Assembly (NCBI GenBank): GCA_028873275.1
Contig: JAGWLJ010000113.1
Coordinates: 1-5,547 of the forward strand
DNA length: 5,547 bases
DNA from: Pseudomonadota bacterium
GTDB taxonomy: Bacteria; Pseudomonadota; Alphaproteobacteria; Rickettsiales; SXRF01
Reading direction: 5' to 3'
The translations under genes and the position numbers were made by a program. The notes under the pieces were generated by a model, which saw only the letters and a program-made list of their open reading frames with translations, did no database searches and was not told where the DNA came from. Shown piece after piece: positions 5,521-5,547 of the stretch. Each line of letters begins with the position of its first letter. Positions within the stretch are counted from its first letter, which is position 1.

Positions 5521-5547
5521 AAAAGCAGTGTATGCGATTTCCACCGT

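Overview
The window is about 60% GC and holds five protein-coding genes. All lie on the minus strand and are tightly packed. It is best read as the start of an alginate-type (polymannuronate) exopolysaccharide operon, preceded by an unrelated metallopeptidase gene. The gene families and the base composition fit a proteobacterium. The gene order and the flanking palindromic repeat do not match the classical Pseudomonas/Azotobacter alginate locus, so I suspect a non-pseudomonad, possibly an alphaproteobacterium. The sequence alone does not settle this.

Layout in the direction of transcription (high to low coordinates): (1) a YgjP-type zinc metallopeptidase (about 5520 to 4831). (2) A 190-base gap holding an ~83-bp nested palindromic repeat element right at the peptidase stop codon, then a short palindrome, a pyrimidine-rich tract (as read on the coding strand) and the alg44 leader. 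(3) alg44, a c-di-GMP-binding PilZ domain joined to a single-span HlyD-like periplasmic arm (4640-3096). (4) alg8, the membrane family-2 glycosyltransferase that polymerises mannuronate (3086-1527). (5) algD, GDP-mannose 6-dehydrogenase (1530-124), overlapping alg8 by four bases. (6) An 80-base AT-richer gap, then the first codons of an AlgA/ManC-type mannose-1-phosphate guanylyltransferase (43 to the window edge).

The genes form a coherent pathway. AlgA/ManC makes GDP-mannose, AlgD oxidises it to GDP-mannuronate, Alg8 polymerises it across the inner membrane, and Alg44 is the c-di-GMP-responsive co-polymerase that also reaches into the periplasm. The order alg44-alg8-algD-algA differs from the Pseudomonas order algD-alg8-alg44-algK...algA. 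The polymerase pair comes first and both precursor enzymes follow. No export, epimerase, acetylase or lyase genes are visible, so they must lie beyond the low-coordinate edge, elsewhere in the genome, or be absent.

The points most worth a second look are: the reordered compact core; an Alg44 about 125 residues longer than the Pseudomonas protein, with the extra length in a coiled-coil hairpin; an alg44/alg8 junction where both genes share one reading frame, separated by a single TGA and three codons, with no Shine-Dalgarno; a C-terminal tail on AlgD; and a repeat element whose insertion history can be partly read from a candidate 5-bp duplication at the peptidase stop codon.
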